This document shows, piece by piece, positions 1-7,822 of a stretch of 64,000 nt of DNA (its first letter is position 1; every line of letters begins with the position of its first letter). A program made the translations under genes and the position numbers. Origin of the DNA: Halorhabdus amylolytica (GTDB lineage: Archaea; Halobacteriota; Halobacteria; Halobacteriales; Haloarculaceae). The DNA lies in NCBI RefSeq assembly GCF_004944975.1, contig NZ_SPQG01000015.1, forward strand, positions 1 to 64,000, in the 5' to 3' direction. The notes beneath the pieces are model-generated. The model was not told the DNA's origin. It was given only the letters and a program-made list of their open reading frames with translations, and did not search any database.

Positions 1-23
1 GCGGTAGCACAGTATCGTATCGG

Positions 24-64
24 CTTCCTCCCCGCCGTGAACGGCGGGATTTCCGCCTCGGAGG
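24..64. repeat. Stem-loop immediately upstream of prs, resembling an IS200/IS605-type right-end hairpin
   Basis: CCCGCCGT (31-38) and ACGGCGGG (41-48) form a perfect 8-bp stem with a 2-nt loop, and CTTCCTCC/GGAGG segments outside it can extend the fold. Hairpins of this sequence type are common behind tnpB genes of haloarchaeal IS200/IS605 elements (from memory of the family). No tnpB is visible because the window begins here. The GGAGG at 60-64 could also serve as a ribosome binding site for prs. Confidence 0.35.
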
Positions 65-68
65 AAAG

Positions 69-917
69 ATGATCCTCAGCGGGTCGGCCTCCCAGACGCT
101 CGCGGCCAGGATCGCCGAAGCGACCGGCGAACCGCTCGGCGCAGCCGAAGTCGAGTACTTCCCCGACGGTGAGTTGAACGTGGAAGTCACCGAATCCATC
201 GCCGATCGGGCGATCGTGGTCATCTCGACGGTCTCGAACGACGCCCACATAGAGGCACTCCTTCTCCAGGACGCAGCGCGGCAAGCCGGCGCCGACGAGG
301 TGGTCACTGTCGTCCCGTACCCTGGATACGCGCGTCAGAACCGGAAGTACCAGCCCGGCGACATTGTCTCGTTGCGGACGGTCGCTCGGGCGCTGTCGCC
401 CGGGAGCGACCGGGTGATCACGGTCAACCCCCACGAGGAAGACGCCGAGGAGATGTTCGAGGTGCCCGCCACTGCCGTCGACGGCTCCCACCGACTGGCC
501 GAACCGCTACCGGACGGATTGGCCGATCCGCTGTTTTTAGGAACCGACGAACAGGCCCGCCCGCTCGCCGAATCCGTCCGGGACGCCTACGGTGCCGGCG
601 CGGTCGATCACCTCGTCCCGCCGGCCGGATCGGCCGACGCAGCGGAACTCGCTCCCGTCGAGTCGAGCGTCGCGGACCGAGACGTCGTATTCGTCGATGA
701 CTTCGTTGCCACGGGCGCGACGATGTCCACGGCGGCCCGGGCAGCAACCGACGCTGGGGCCGACCGGGTCTTTGCGACCTGTGTCCACCCGCTGCTAGCC
801 AGCGGGGCCTGGAGCAAACTCCTCCGGGCCGGCGTCGAGAACATGTACGCCACGGACACCTTGGAACGCATCGTCAGCGACGTCAGCGTCGCACCCGTCA
901 TCGCCGACGCGCTGTGA
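69..917 (+). CDS. prs: Ribose-phosphate pyrophosphokinase
   Basis: Makes PRPP from ribose 5-phosphate and ATP for nucleotide, histidine and tryptophan synthesis in the cytoplasm. The 282-residue product has the archaeal Prs length and layout. YFPDGELNVEV lies near residues 30-40, the PYPGYARQNRKY catalytic stretch near 83-94, an NPHEED motif near 120-125, and the PRPP-binding loop VFVDDFVATGATM near 207-219. The ATG at 69 is preceded by GGAGG at 60-64, which supports this start. The gene stands alone and reads toward a minus-strand regulator gene. All key motifs are present. Confidence 0.95.
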   Translation: MILSGSASQTLAARIAEATGEPLGAAEVEYFPDGELNVEVTESIADRAIVVISTVSNDAHIEALLLQDAARQAGADEVVTVVPYPGYARQNRKYQPGDIVSLRTVARALSPGSDRVITVNPHEEDAEEMFEVPATAVDGSHRLAEPLPDGLADPLFLGTDEQARPLAESVRDAYGAGAVDHLVPPAGSADAAELAPVESSVADRDVVFVDDFVATGATMSTAARAATDAGADRVFATCVHPLLASGAWSKLLRAGVENMYATDTLERIVSDVSVAPVIADAL

Positions 918-1028
918 CGCTGTAGGGCGATGCCTCGACAGTAGCCGTCACTCGACATCGCCGGGCTAGAGAACGTCGATCTCGAGGAAGCGAGAAGCGG
1001 GGCCAAGAGTCAGTAGAACGGAGGTATT

Positions 1029-1475
1029 TCAGGCCGAGAACACGTCGCATTCGGCCGCGGACGACGCCTCACAGTGATATCGGCAAGGCTGATCGGTGCG
1101 ATCGCCGATCGCGCGGATCTGCTCGCGGGACAACTCGAAGCCGATCCGGTAGGCGCGACTGTCGCTCAACGAGAGATCGAGTCCCTGTTCGAAGAACGTC
1201 TGTACCGCACACCGACGCCACAACACAGCCCGGGCAACACGCTCGCCACGGTCGGTCAACTCGACGCCATGGTAGCGCTCGTACTCGACCAGCTCTTGCT
1301 CGGCGAGTGACTCGACCATGCCGGTGACGCTCGCGCCACTGACGTCGAGATAGTCGGTGAGTTCACGGTTGCTCACCGGCGGTGAATCCACCAGCGTCCG
1401 GTAGAGGACGCCACAAAGGTATCGCCCCTCCCCAGGTGTGAGATCGTCCACCACATCGTGTGTGCGTAGACTCAT
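1029..1475 (-). CDS. DtxR/MntR-type metal-dependent transcriptional regulator
   Basis: A 148-residue protein with an N-terminal winged helix-turn-helix (about residues 12-70, including VSNRELTDYLDVSGASVTGM) and a dimerisation helix region rich in Cys and His (CAVQTFFEQG, QPCRYHCEASSAAECDVF). This is the pattern of DtxR/SirR/IdeR family repressors that sense Fe(II) or Mn(II). The ATG at 1475 was chosen because an in-frame start further up (1499) would run into the preceding gene. It lies 20 bp downstream of the 1496-1831 gene on the same strand, so the two are probably co-transcribed. The C-terminal SH3-like domain of longer DtxR proteins is absent. The metal specificity cannot be read from sequence. 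Confidence 0.8.
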   Translation of the reverse strand: MSLRTHDVVDDLTPGEGRYLCGVLYRTLVDSPPVSNRELTDYLDVSGASVTGMVESLAEQELVEYERYHGVELTDRGERVARAVLWRRCAVQTFFEQGLDLSLSDSRAYRIGFELSREQIRAIGDRTDQPCRYHCEASSAAECDVFSA

Positions 1476-1495
1476 GAATCGTACTCCGGAACCGT

Positions 1496-1831
1496 TCACT
1501 CGTCCCCTTCGCCTTTGTTCGTCGTCACTTGCCAGTAGACGATCGTCCGGCCGGTCTTGCGCCGACGGAGCGTCCCTTCGCCGACCTGCTCGTTCAGGTG
1601 CTGTCGGGCAGATTCCGTCGAGATGCCGAGCACGTCGGCGACGTCGGTGCTCGTCACGACTGGCCCTTCGACGGCGTCGAAGACCGAGAGGACGTCCGCC
1701 GGGTCGATCGAATCGGCGAACTGTCCGTTCTCGTTCCGGGCGCGCTCGCGGCGTCGATCACCTCGGCGACGATCGCCACCACAGCACCCTGCTCCGCGCG
1801 GGCCGCCACGTCCGCTCGTTTTCGGTGCCAT
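1496..1831 (-). CDS. Small winged helix-turn-helix protein
   Basis: A 111-residue protein. The first 40 residues are Arg/Gly-rich with a CC pair. Residues 45-105 look like a winged helix: PADVLSVFDAVEGPVVTSTD, then DVLGISTESARQHLNEQV as the recognition region, then a wing with LRRRKTGRTIVYW. The ATG at 1831 is preferred over upstream ATGs that would overlap the facing operator. It is probably co-transcribed with the DtxR-type gene and may work with it on the same metal or redox genes, which is inference from position. Its ligand is unknown. Confidence 0.75.
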   Translation of the reverse strand: MAPKTSGRGGPRGAGCCGGDRRRGDRRRERARNENGQFADSIDPADVLSVFDAVEGPVVTSTDVADVLGISTESARQHLNEQVGEGTLRRRKTGRTIVYWQVTTNKGEGDE

Positions 1832-1865
1832 CACGTTCGCTAGTAAATCCCCCGGCATAACCCTT

Positions 1866-1886
1866 TTGCCAGTACCCAATTGGCAA
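1866..1886. promoter_or_regulatory. Candidate operator (inverted repeat) upstream of the winged-helix/DtxR gene pair
   Basis: TTGCCA (1866-1871) and TGGCAA (1881-1886) form an inverted repeat with a 9-bp spacer, 35-55 bp upstream of the minus-strand start at 1831. Its position at the promoter suits autoregulation by one of the two regulators. No binding data are available. Confidence 0.45.
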
Positions 1887-1908
1887 GAATCGCCGCGCCC
1901 TTCGACAG

Positions 1909-2706
1909 TCACAGGTCGATCCGCGATCCCGCGCCCACGCGGACGAACCGTTCGCCGAAGCGATCCTCGAGTGCGCGCCTGGCGACGTGACCAGTACAAT
2001 GTGTCGGTGCGATCCGTTCGATCCGCCCGTCGAGCCACTCGACGATGGGGTCGATCTCGCGTCGATCGTCCGATCGGAGGTGGGTTCCACCGATCACGGT
2101 CTGCACCGGTGCGTCGAAGACGTCTTCGGCGTAGCTAATCGTGTTTCGGAGGCCGGCGTGACAACAACCTAGGACGAGGCTGATGCCATCGTCGACCTCG
2201 ATGGCCAGCGACTGGTCGTCCCGGACAGGGTCCTCGATGCGCTTGCCGTCCGCGACTATTTCGCCAGTTCGGCTGTCGGGATACTCCCGCGGGATCTCAC
2301 CGAGCGCGTGAATCCCTGGCGCGACCTCGACTGGATCGGTGTGTGTCGTGATCGAGACCCTCGCTTCGAGCCACGACCGGGCGTACGGCATCCCGATCTG
2401 CTCCTCGCCGTGGTACTTCGGCTCGAAGGCGTCGGGATGGCAGTACAGCCGTTCGGCGTCTCCGAGGAACGGTGGCAGGCCTTTGGTGTGGTCGTAGTGA
2501 CCGTGACTCAGGACGACCGTCTCGAAGGGACCGACGCCGAGCGTCCCGGCGTTGTCGGCGGCGACGCCCGTTTGTCCGGCGTCGAACAGCACGTCGTCGA
2601 TCGCCGTCGAAAAGCCCCACTCGGCGCGCAGTCCTTTCGGTCGTGAACCCGTCACTTCGTTGTCTGCGAGTATCGTGACTGTGGGCATGGGCATCGTCTG
2701 TTTCAC
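1909..2706 (-). CDS. MBL-fold metallo-hydrolase
   Basis: A 265-residue metallo-beta-lactamase-fold protein. The metal-binding motif SHGHYDH lies at residues 67-73, further ligand regions include GCCHAGLRNT near 180-190, and there is a C-terminal THCTGH. It resembles the MBL subgroup annotated as 7,8-dihydropterin-6-methyl-4-(beta-D-ribofuranosyl)aminobenzene-5'-phosphate synthase-like, whose members often sit beside NifX/NafY-domain genes. The GTG start at 2706 overlaps the stop of the NifX-domain gene (GTGA), so the pair is translationally coupled. ATG codons at 2694 and 2688 are alternatives. The substrate is unknown. Confidence 0.85.
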   Translation of the reverse strand: MKQTMPMPTVTILADNEVTGSRPKGLRAEWGFSTAIDDVLFDAGQTGVAADNAGTLGVGPFETVVLSHGHYDHTKGLPPFLGDAERLYCHPDAFEPKYHGEEQIGMPYARSWLEARVSITTHTDPVEVAPGIHALGEIPREYPDSRTGEIVADGKRIEDPVRDDQSLAIEVDDGISLVLGCCHAGLRNTISYAEDVFDAPVQTVIGGTHLRSDDRREIDPIVEWLDGRIERIAPTHCTGHVARRALEDRFGERFVRVGAGSRIDL

Positions 2707-3119
2707 TCCGCGTGGTGTTCGTGATCGTGCCCATGAGAATGGCCGTCGTCGTGGTCGTGGCTCTCGTGGCCTTCACAGTGGGTCCCGTCGGGAGTCGCTG
2801 CCTCGAGGTCGCCCGCTTCGAACTGTTCGATGGCGTCGCTGACAGTCCCCTCGGCCCCACAGTAGACCTCGATGTCCATCGCGTCGAACCGCTCGACGGC
2901 CCGCTGGCCGAGATTGCCGACGATCAGCGTGTCGGCGCCCGTCTCGGCGATGATCTTCGGTGGCGAGCGACGGCCACCGTGGTGCTGGCCGTCGTTGTCG
3001 ATCACCTCGACCTCCTCGGTATTGGAATCGTACACCGAGTAGTTCGGTGCTCGTCCGAAGTGCGGTGAGGTCGGTGCCTCAAGCGTCCCGTCGTCACGAC
3101 TGGGGATGCAAAGCAACAT
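2703..3119 (-). CDS. NifX/NafY-type (dinitrogenase FeMo-cofactor biosynthesis) domain protein with His-rich tail
   Basis: A 138-residue protein with a single NifX/NifB C-terminal-type domain (about residues 1-110: MLLCIPSRDD, FGRAPNYSVYD, GADTLIVGNLGQRAVERF, IEVYCGAEGTVSDAI). The tail, about residues 113-137, is very rich in His, Asp and Glu (HDHDDGHSHGHDHEHH). Domains of this type carry or bind metal clusters. The tail suggests metal buffering or delivery. The ATG at 3119 is chosen over the TTG at 3128. No nitrogenase genes are present, so a general Fe-S or metal-cofactor role with the coupled MBL protein is more likely than nitrogen fixation. Confidence 0.85.
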   Translation of the reverse strand: MLLCIPSRDDGTLEAPTSPHFGRAPNYSVYDSNTEEVEVIDNDGQHHGGRRSPPKIIAETGADTLIVGNLGQRAVERFDAMDIEVYCGAEGTVSDAIEQFEAGDLEAATPDGTHCEGHESHDHDDGHSHGHDHEHHAE

Positions 3120-3323
3120 TTGTTTCAAAAATGTATGTTCCAGTAGCTCTTGTGAGTTCTGATTCCGTTGTCAGGTTTTGGAACGGCAAAAACAGGAGAG
3201 ATTCTCAGTCCGGTCGGCCCATCGGTTTCCGGCAACCACACACGTTGGCCAAGTGCTTTTGCTGACGTCGCCCGTACGACGAGCGGCCACGAGTAGCCCG
3301 ACCGAGATCTGGATCCACCGATT

Positions 3324-4031
3324 ATGACAGAGCCAACCGTTACACTCCTCGATGCTTCGATCGGGCAGACGCCCGCAGAACGGAATGTCCGTCGGGAAAT
3401 CGACCTGCCCGTGACAGCCTGGAAAGTGAGCGACCACGATGTCCCGCCGGATCCAGACACCGACGCGTGGACGGACGAGAGTGTCGTCGTCTCCGGCTCA
3501 CAGACCGCTGTCTACGAGGAGCGAGCGTGGATCGACCGGACGGCCGAGTGGGTGGCCGACGCGGTGACCGCCGGCGTGCCGGTACTTGGCATCTGCTGGG
3601 GTCACCAGCTCCTCGCTCGGGCGCTGGGTGGAGCTGTCGAGCCGATGGGCGAGTACGAACTCGGTTACGCCACGATCGATCGCGTGGCGGCCGATCCGCT
3701 CTTGGAGGGGATCGACGAATCGTTTCTCGCATTCGAAAGCCATTCCGACGCCGTGGTCGACCTCCCGGAGGACGCGACGCTGCTCGCCGAGAACGAGTGC
3801 TCGATCCAGGCGTTTCGCGTCGAGAACGCACTCGGCGTCCAGTTCCATCCCGAGTACGACCTCGAGACCGCTCGGTGGGTCGTCCAGAACAAGGAGGGCG
3901 AAATCCCGGCTGCACGTCTCGATCGGATCCTCGACGCGATTATGCCCGCAACACACGCCGAAACGGCGGCGGCGAAACGCGTTTTCGAGAACTTCGAGGG
4001 ACTGATTCGCCAGCAGGCCAGAGTGCAGTGA
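3324..4031 (+). CDS. Class I glutamine amidotransferase (GMP synthase-like)
   Basis: A stand-alone class I glutamine amidotransferase of 235 residues. The nucleophile elbow GICWGHQ places Cys at 91, and QFHPEYD gives His175 and Glu177 of the triad. Proteins of this type hydrolyse glutamine and pass ammonia to a partner synthetase. No synthetase is adjacent, so the acceptor is unknown. It is longer than GuaA subunit A, and the ESHSDAV segment near 138-144 is typical of the uncharacterised GMP synthase-like group. It is convergent with the peroxiredoxin gene, with a gap of about 25 bp. Confidence 0.88.
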   Translation: MTEPTVTLLDASIGQTPAERNVRREIDLPVTAWKVSDHDVPPDPDTDAWTDESVVVSGSQTAVYEERAWIDRTAEWVADAVTAGVPVLGICWGHQLLARALGGAVEPMGEYELGYATIDRVAADPLLEGIDESFLAFESHSDAVVDLPEDATLLAENECSIQAFRVENALGVQFHPEYDLETARWVVQNKEGEIPAARLDRILDAIMPATHAETAAAKRVFENFEGLIRQQARVQ

Positions 4032-4055
4032 GTCGCGTTGTAGTGGCGTACTAAC

Positions 4056-4730
4056 CTACTGTTCGGAGAGGGTGAACCACCAGTCGTACTGCTCGTAACC
4101 CTCGTCTTCGGCTTCGGCTTCGCGGGTATCGACGTCCTCGCGGGTGCCCGGCGGCGGCAGGAGGACGCGATCGCCGAAGCGCTCGTTCTCAGGCCAGTTT
4201 GCCGGCGTGGCAACGCCCTCGTCGTCGCTCTTCTGGAGAGCGTCCAGCGAGCGCAGGATCTCGTCGATGTTGCGACCGATCTCTTCGGGGTAGTACAGTA
4301 CCTGCCGGACGACGCCCTCGGGATCGATGACGAAGACGGCCCGGACGGTACTCGTCCCGGCACCGGACTGGATCATACCCAGTTGTTCACCGACTCGACC
4401 GCTCTCGTCGGCGATGATCGGGAAGCCGATCTCGACGCCGAGTTCCTCCTCGATCCAATCGACCCACTTGAGGTGTGAGTGAACGCGATCGACCGAGAGG
4501 CCGATCAAGTTGGCATCGCGTGCCTCGAACTCCTCGCGTCGATCCTCGAAGGCGACAAACTCGCTCGTACAGACCGGCGTGAAGTCACCCGGATGGCTGA
4601 ACAGCACGACCCACTCGCCCGCGTAGTCCGCCGGCAGCGAGATCGTGCCGTGGGTCGTCTCGACCTCGAGATCGGGGAACGCATCGCCGATCAACGGGAT
4701 ACCGCTCGTGTCGTCTGTCTCGGATTCCAT
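4056..4730 (-). CDS. 1-Cys peroxiredoxin
   Basis: Reduces hydrogen peroxide and organic peroxides in the cytoplasm. The 224-residue product has the peroxidatic motif [13 protein letters not shown] with Cys54. That is the only cysteine in the protein, so this is a true 1-Cys (Prx6-type) enzyme without an internal resolving cysteine. The long C-terminal extension (about 150-224, with LPPPGTRED and the acidic [16 protein letters not shown]) is typical of archaeal Prx6-like proteins. A TATA-like TTTTTAATA at about 4757-4766 supports the ATG at 4730 rather than the upstream GTG at 4754, because the message would be nearly leaderless. Confidence 0.93.
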   Translation of the reverse strand: MESETDDTSGIPLIGDAFPDLEVETTHGTISLPADYAGEWVVLFSHPGDFTPVCTSEFVAFEDRREEFEARDANLIGLSVDRVHSHLKWVDWIEEELGVEIGFPIIADESGRVGEQLGMIQSGAGTSTVRAVFVIDPEGVVRQVLYYPEEIGRNIDEILRSLDALQKSDDEGVATPANWPENERFGDRVLLPPPGTREDVDTREAEAEDEGYEQYDWWFTLSEQ

Positions 4731-4839
4731 TGCATTGTCTTGTACCTTATTCACAATATTAAAAACTTCGATCTCTGAAAGAGAAATTCAATTCTCTATT
4801 CGGAAAATATAGCTAATGTCTGTGAACCTTGGCCGTCAC

Positions 4840-5706
4840 CTATCCCATCGCGAGAGCCTGCCACAGCACGAAAATCGCGCCGGCTCCGGCGAAAGTGCTC
4901 GCCACGGCGTACTGTCGGACGCGATGAATATTGCGCGAGCACTCGATGGATCCATGCCCGCTGGAATCGGCGTGAGAGCCGACGTGTGAGCACTCCGGCA
5001 ACATGTCGATCCCGACGTGGGCGAACACGCCCGTCGAGACGCCGTAGAACACCGCTTGGACAGTCGCCGAGAGGTCCGGCGTCAAGATCGACAGCGGGAT
5101 CGCCGCCAGGGCGACGGCCGACGCGGGGACGATCATGATTGTGCGTGGAATCCCCGACTGTTTCAGCGCCTCCGACCCCGTGAACCCGGCCGGGAACTTG
5201 TGTGCCAGGATGCCAAAGCCGAACAGCGCCGAGAGGTCGGGCAGCGAGCCGTAGACGACGCCCATGATCGACCCTGCTGCGAATGCGTGCAGCGTGAGCT
5301 CACTTACGGCAGCGTTCAGCGGGAGGTCGTAGTGAGTGACGAGGTGACCGAGTTCGTGGCCGGCGTATCCAGCCAGATAGCCCAGGGCGATGGCGAACCC
5401 GCCGTACTCCGGGTGGCGAGTGATCGCCTTCGGTGCGAGGAGGGCCGCGGCGCTGGCGAGCATCGCCCCACTGGCGAGGCCGTAGGCCCAGACCTGACGG
5501 TCGGGTGTCCCGAAGTCCACGAAGAGACTGATCGTCACCCCAGCGACCATCGCGAGGAAGCCGAAGGCCACGACGACCACGAGCGTCAGCCGGCCGGCGA
5601 CGATACCCCCTGCCACGACCGCGGCAAAGAGGATCGCGGTGACGGCGCTGACCACTACTGCGATATGCTCACGTCGTGTCCGTCCGGTTTCGATTTCCAC
5701 GTTCAT
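4840..5706 (-). CDS. ZIP-family divalent metal transporter
   Basis: A 288-residue polytopic membrane protein with about eight hydrophobic segments. ZIP signatures are present: GYAGHELGHLVTHYDLP, LTLHAFAAGSIMGVVYGS (transmembrane IV) and GILAHKFPAGFTGSEAL (transmembrane V). ZIP proteins import Zn(II), Fe(II) or Mn(II) into the cytoplasm. A His/Cys-rich loop (PECSHVGSHADSSGHGS, about residues 238-254) may bind metal. The ATG at 5706 is clear, and an inverted repeat at 5741-5761 lies just upstream. Its position next to a NikR-type regulator and an ABC metal importer fits a metal-homeostasis region. The exact metal is not readable. Confidence 0.88.
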   Translation of the reverse strand: MNVEIETGRTRREHIAVVVSAVTAILFAAVVAGGIVAGRLTLVVVVAFGFLAMVAGVTISLFVDFGTPDRQVWAYGLASGAMLASAAALLAPKAITRHPEYGGFAIALGYLAGYAGHELGHLVTHYDLPLNAAVSELTLHAFAAGSIMGVVYGSLPDLSALFGFGILAHKFPAGFTGSEALKQSGIPRTIMIVPASAVALAAIPLSILTPDLSATVQAVFYGVSTGVFAHVGIDMLPECSHVGSHADSSGHGSIECSRNIHRVRQYAVASTFAGAGAIFVLWQALAMG

Positions 5707-5740
5707 GGTGCGTGCATGTCGTCTGGGTCCCCGTACATTG

Positions 5741-5761
5741 GTTATTGACTCCAGTAATAAC
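5741..5761. promoter_or_regulatory. Candidate operator upstream of the ZIP transporter gene
   Basis: GTTATT (5741-5746) and AATAAC (5756-5761) form a perfect inverted repeat with a 9-bp spacer, 35-55 bp upstream of the minus-strand start at 5706. ATAACTAA (5757-5764) is mirrored again by TTAGTTAT at 5802-5809. This could be the site of a metal-responsive repressor such as the DtxR-type protein encoded in this window, which is inference. Confidence 0.4.
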
Positions 5762-5899
5762 TAATCTATCTAATTTAATAAAAATTGCTATTTAGAGGAT
5801 ATTAGTTATGAATTCGATCTTCGTTCTGCCAGACGAGTCCGTTCGCCGGAAAACAAGTCCGGTCTGAGCAGATAGACCCCCGGAGACCTGGGCGTTCAG

Positions 5900-6156
5900 T
5901 TGACCTCCAAGGACCTCGGCCTTCGGTCGTTTCCTACCCCCTCTGGAACGAGTAGATGTTCATACTACAGGGATGCACGACCGGCCGACGTAGTGACCAA
6001 GACGGTGCAACTCGCCGTCGAGATGGGACTGGACGTCAGGGGGTCCCCGACCGTGCCGACCACTCAACGGCGCCCGAGATCAGCGACACGCTGCTGGGTG
6101 ACGTGAGTACGGAATTCGACATACACACCGCGGAGCAAACGGCGAGTACTCGCTGA
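5900..6156 (+). pseudogene. Possible frameshifted gene remnant of unknown family
   Basis: The 5707-6228 interval has no intact gene. Two adjacent frames read protein-like sequence in succession: one gives ADVVTKTVQLAVEMGLDV (about 5985-6038), and the next gives APEISDTLLGDVSTEFDIHT (about 6070-6130) ending at a stop near 6156. This looks like one short reading frame broken by a frameshift near 6040-6065. I do not recognise the family. Codon usage is unremarkable and no ribosome binding site is seen, so a non-coding explanation is also possible. Confidence 0.25.
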
Positions 6157-6228
6157 GGGGCGACGCAGTATCGAAAGGGACCAAGGAGCGATGCCAACTG
6201 TTAATATCTGACGGCCGCGCCTTCAAGT

Positions 6229-6648
6229 ATGCCCATCGTCAGTGTCTCGATGCCGGAAGATCTGGTCGATCGACTGGATCAGTTCGCCGAGGAACACGGC
6301 TACAGCGGGCGAAGCGAGGTGATCCGCGACGCCAGCCGGGAGTTACTCGACGAGTTCGACGACCAGTCACTGGAAGGGCGTTTGTTGATGGCGACCGTGA
6401 CGGTTCTGTTCGACTATCAGGCCGGCGATGTCGAGGCCGAGATGATGGAGATCCGCCACGAGTTCGACGATATCGTCGAATCGAACTTCCACACCCACGT
6501 CGGCGAGAACGCCTGTCTCGAGTTGTTCGTCCTCGAAGGAACGCTCGAAGCGATCTCGACAGTCGTCGGCACGATCCGGGCGACCAAAGACGTCCAGACG
6601 GTCAGTTACTCCGTGCTGCCGATGGACGACGACCTGATCGTCGAGTGA
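6229..6648 (+). CDS. nikR: NikR-type nickel-responsive ribbon-helix-helix regulator
   Basis: A 139-residue protein with an N-terminal ribbon-helix-helix DNA-binding domain ([20 protein letters not shown], then [14 protein letters not shown]) and a C-terminal ACT-like metal-sensing domain. The high-affinity nickel ligands are all present with the spacing of Escherichia coli NikR: His77, His88, His90 and Cys96 (HEF, FHTH, ENAC). The ATG at 6229 has a TATA-like TTAATATC at 6201-6208. It is convergent with the metal ABC operon, which it may control. That link is inference, as no operator match was established. Confidence 0.92.
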   Translation: MPIVSVSMPEDLVDRLDQFAEEHGYSGRSEVIRDASRELLDEFDDQSLEGRLLMATVTVLFDYQAGDVEAEMMEIRHEFDDIVESNFHTHVGENACLELFVLEGTLEAISTVVGTIRATKDVQTVSYSVLPMDDDLIVE

Positions 6649-6699
6649 ACGAGCCGGCGTCGGTCGCGACCTCCACGACACGGTCACGAACCGAACGCG

Positions 6700-7809
6700 T
6701 CACTTCCGGGGGTCGATCCGGGCCAGTCCACGGCCGTCCAGTTGAAGATACGACGCGTCCGCACAGTCCCGACAGCGCGTCTCACCGTCGCACTCGACCG
6801 TCTTCGGTGCCATGACCGACTCGCCACACACGCCACAGGTGGCGTCCTCGAAGATCGGCGCGCGGTCTGGCAAGTCGACAGAGACGGCCGTCTCGACGTC
6901 ACAAAGATCGTGTATCGGTCGATCGATCAGGTTGAAGGCGACCTCGGCCCACACTTCGGACAGTCGCTCGCGATCCGCGGCCGTCCCCTCCCCCTCGGCG
7001 ATCACGCGGTCGAACAACTCACTCGCTTCAGGATAGTCACGCTCGACGATCTCCTCGCGCTCTTTAACATGGACGCGGACGCCGTCGTCCGGTTCGTCCC
7101 GCGAGACGAGCGTCACGGCGGTCTTGCCGTAATCGCGATAGATCAGTGCGTTGTTCCCGAACGTACACCCCGTCACGACCTGGACACCGTCGGCGAAGCA
7201 GCTGTTCGTCTCGAGGACGGCCAGGTAGTCCTCCATTCCCTCGTTCGTTGCCCCGAGTTCCCGCATCGCGTGGACGCCGGACATCACTCCCAGCGCCAGA
7301 TACGGACAGAAGTGGCCGTGGATCTCACCCGCCCGCAGGAGGAGTTCCTCGCGTTCACGGTTTCGAACCCCGCGTTCGATCCGTTCCCGCGGCGCATCGC
7401 GGCGGTCCTCGTCGGTCTCCTCGGGTCGGTCGAGATTTGGGGCGTAGGGCTTGATATCCAGCACGGGCGTGCCGTCGATAGCGTCGAGACCCTGGACCCG
7501 CAACTCCTGACCGTCGCGTTCGATCAGTTCGACGGTTGTCGTGCCGATCGGGCTCGGCCGGTTGGGGCTTCGACAGGCGAAGGTCCCACGCTCGACGCCA
7601 TAGCGTCGCGGCCCTCTGAGGGTCGGCTCGTCAGCCTGATGAATGTAGAAGACGATCTTGAGGTGGTCGTTGTCCTCGATCCGGTAGAGCGCCTCCTCGT
7701 ACTCGGTGTCGACGACGATCGTACTCTCGGCGTCGCGCATCGCATCCGGATCGCTCGGTTCCTCGAAATCGCTGTGTACCGTTCCGACGTGTGTGCTGTC
7801 GTAGTCCAT
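6700..7809 (-). CDS. Fusion protein: TrmO/TsaA-like domain, FmdE domain and zinc ribbon
   Basis: A 369-residue fusion. Residues about 8-130 match the TsaA/TrmO fold (SAM-dependent N6-methylation of t6A37 in tRNA), with RRYGVERGTFACRSPNRPS and the P-I-G-T-T-T-V-E-L strand. Residues about 165-290 form an FmdE-type domain (GEIHGHFCPYLALGVMSG, NSCFADGVQVVTGCTFGNN). The last 45 residues hold a two-pair zinc ribbon (CGVCGESV, CRDCA). FmdE domains occur beside molybdenum or tungsten enzymes and metal ABC transporters. The ATG at 7809 is chosen because residues upstream of it would overlap the ATPase gene. It is last in the overlapping metal-transport operon, so the TsaA part may serve a metal-related role rather than tRNA modification. 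Confidence 0.85.
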   Translation of the reverse strand: MDYDSTHVGTVHSDFEEPSDPDAMRDAESTIVVDTEYEEALYRIEDNDHLKIVFYIHQADEPTLRGPRRYGVERGTFACRSPNRPSPIGTTTVELIERDGQELRVQGLDAIDGTPVLDIKPYAPNLDRPEETDEDRRDAPRERIERGVRNREREELLLRAGEIHGHFCPYLALGVMSGVHAMRELGATNEGMEDYLAVLETNSCFADGVQVVTGCTFGNNALIYRDYGKTAVTLVSRDEPDDGVRVHVKEREEIVERDYPEASELFDRVIAEGEGTAADRERLSEVWAEVAFNLIDRPIHDLCDVETAVSVDLPDRAPIFEDATCGVCGESVMAPKTVECDGETRCRDCADASYLQLDGRGLARIDPRK

Positions 7810-7822
7810 TGTCTCACCTCGA

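Noticed and set aside
2703-3119. Reading the NifX-domain gene as part of a nitrogen-fixation cluster
   Set aside because: No nifH, nifD, nifK, nifE, nifN or nifB lies in the window. Single NifX/NafY domains are common in non-diazotrophic archaea.
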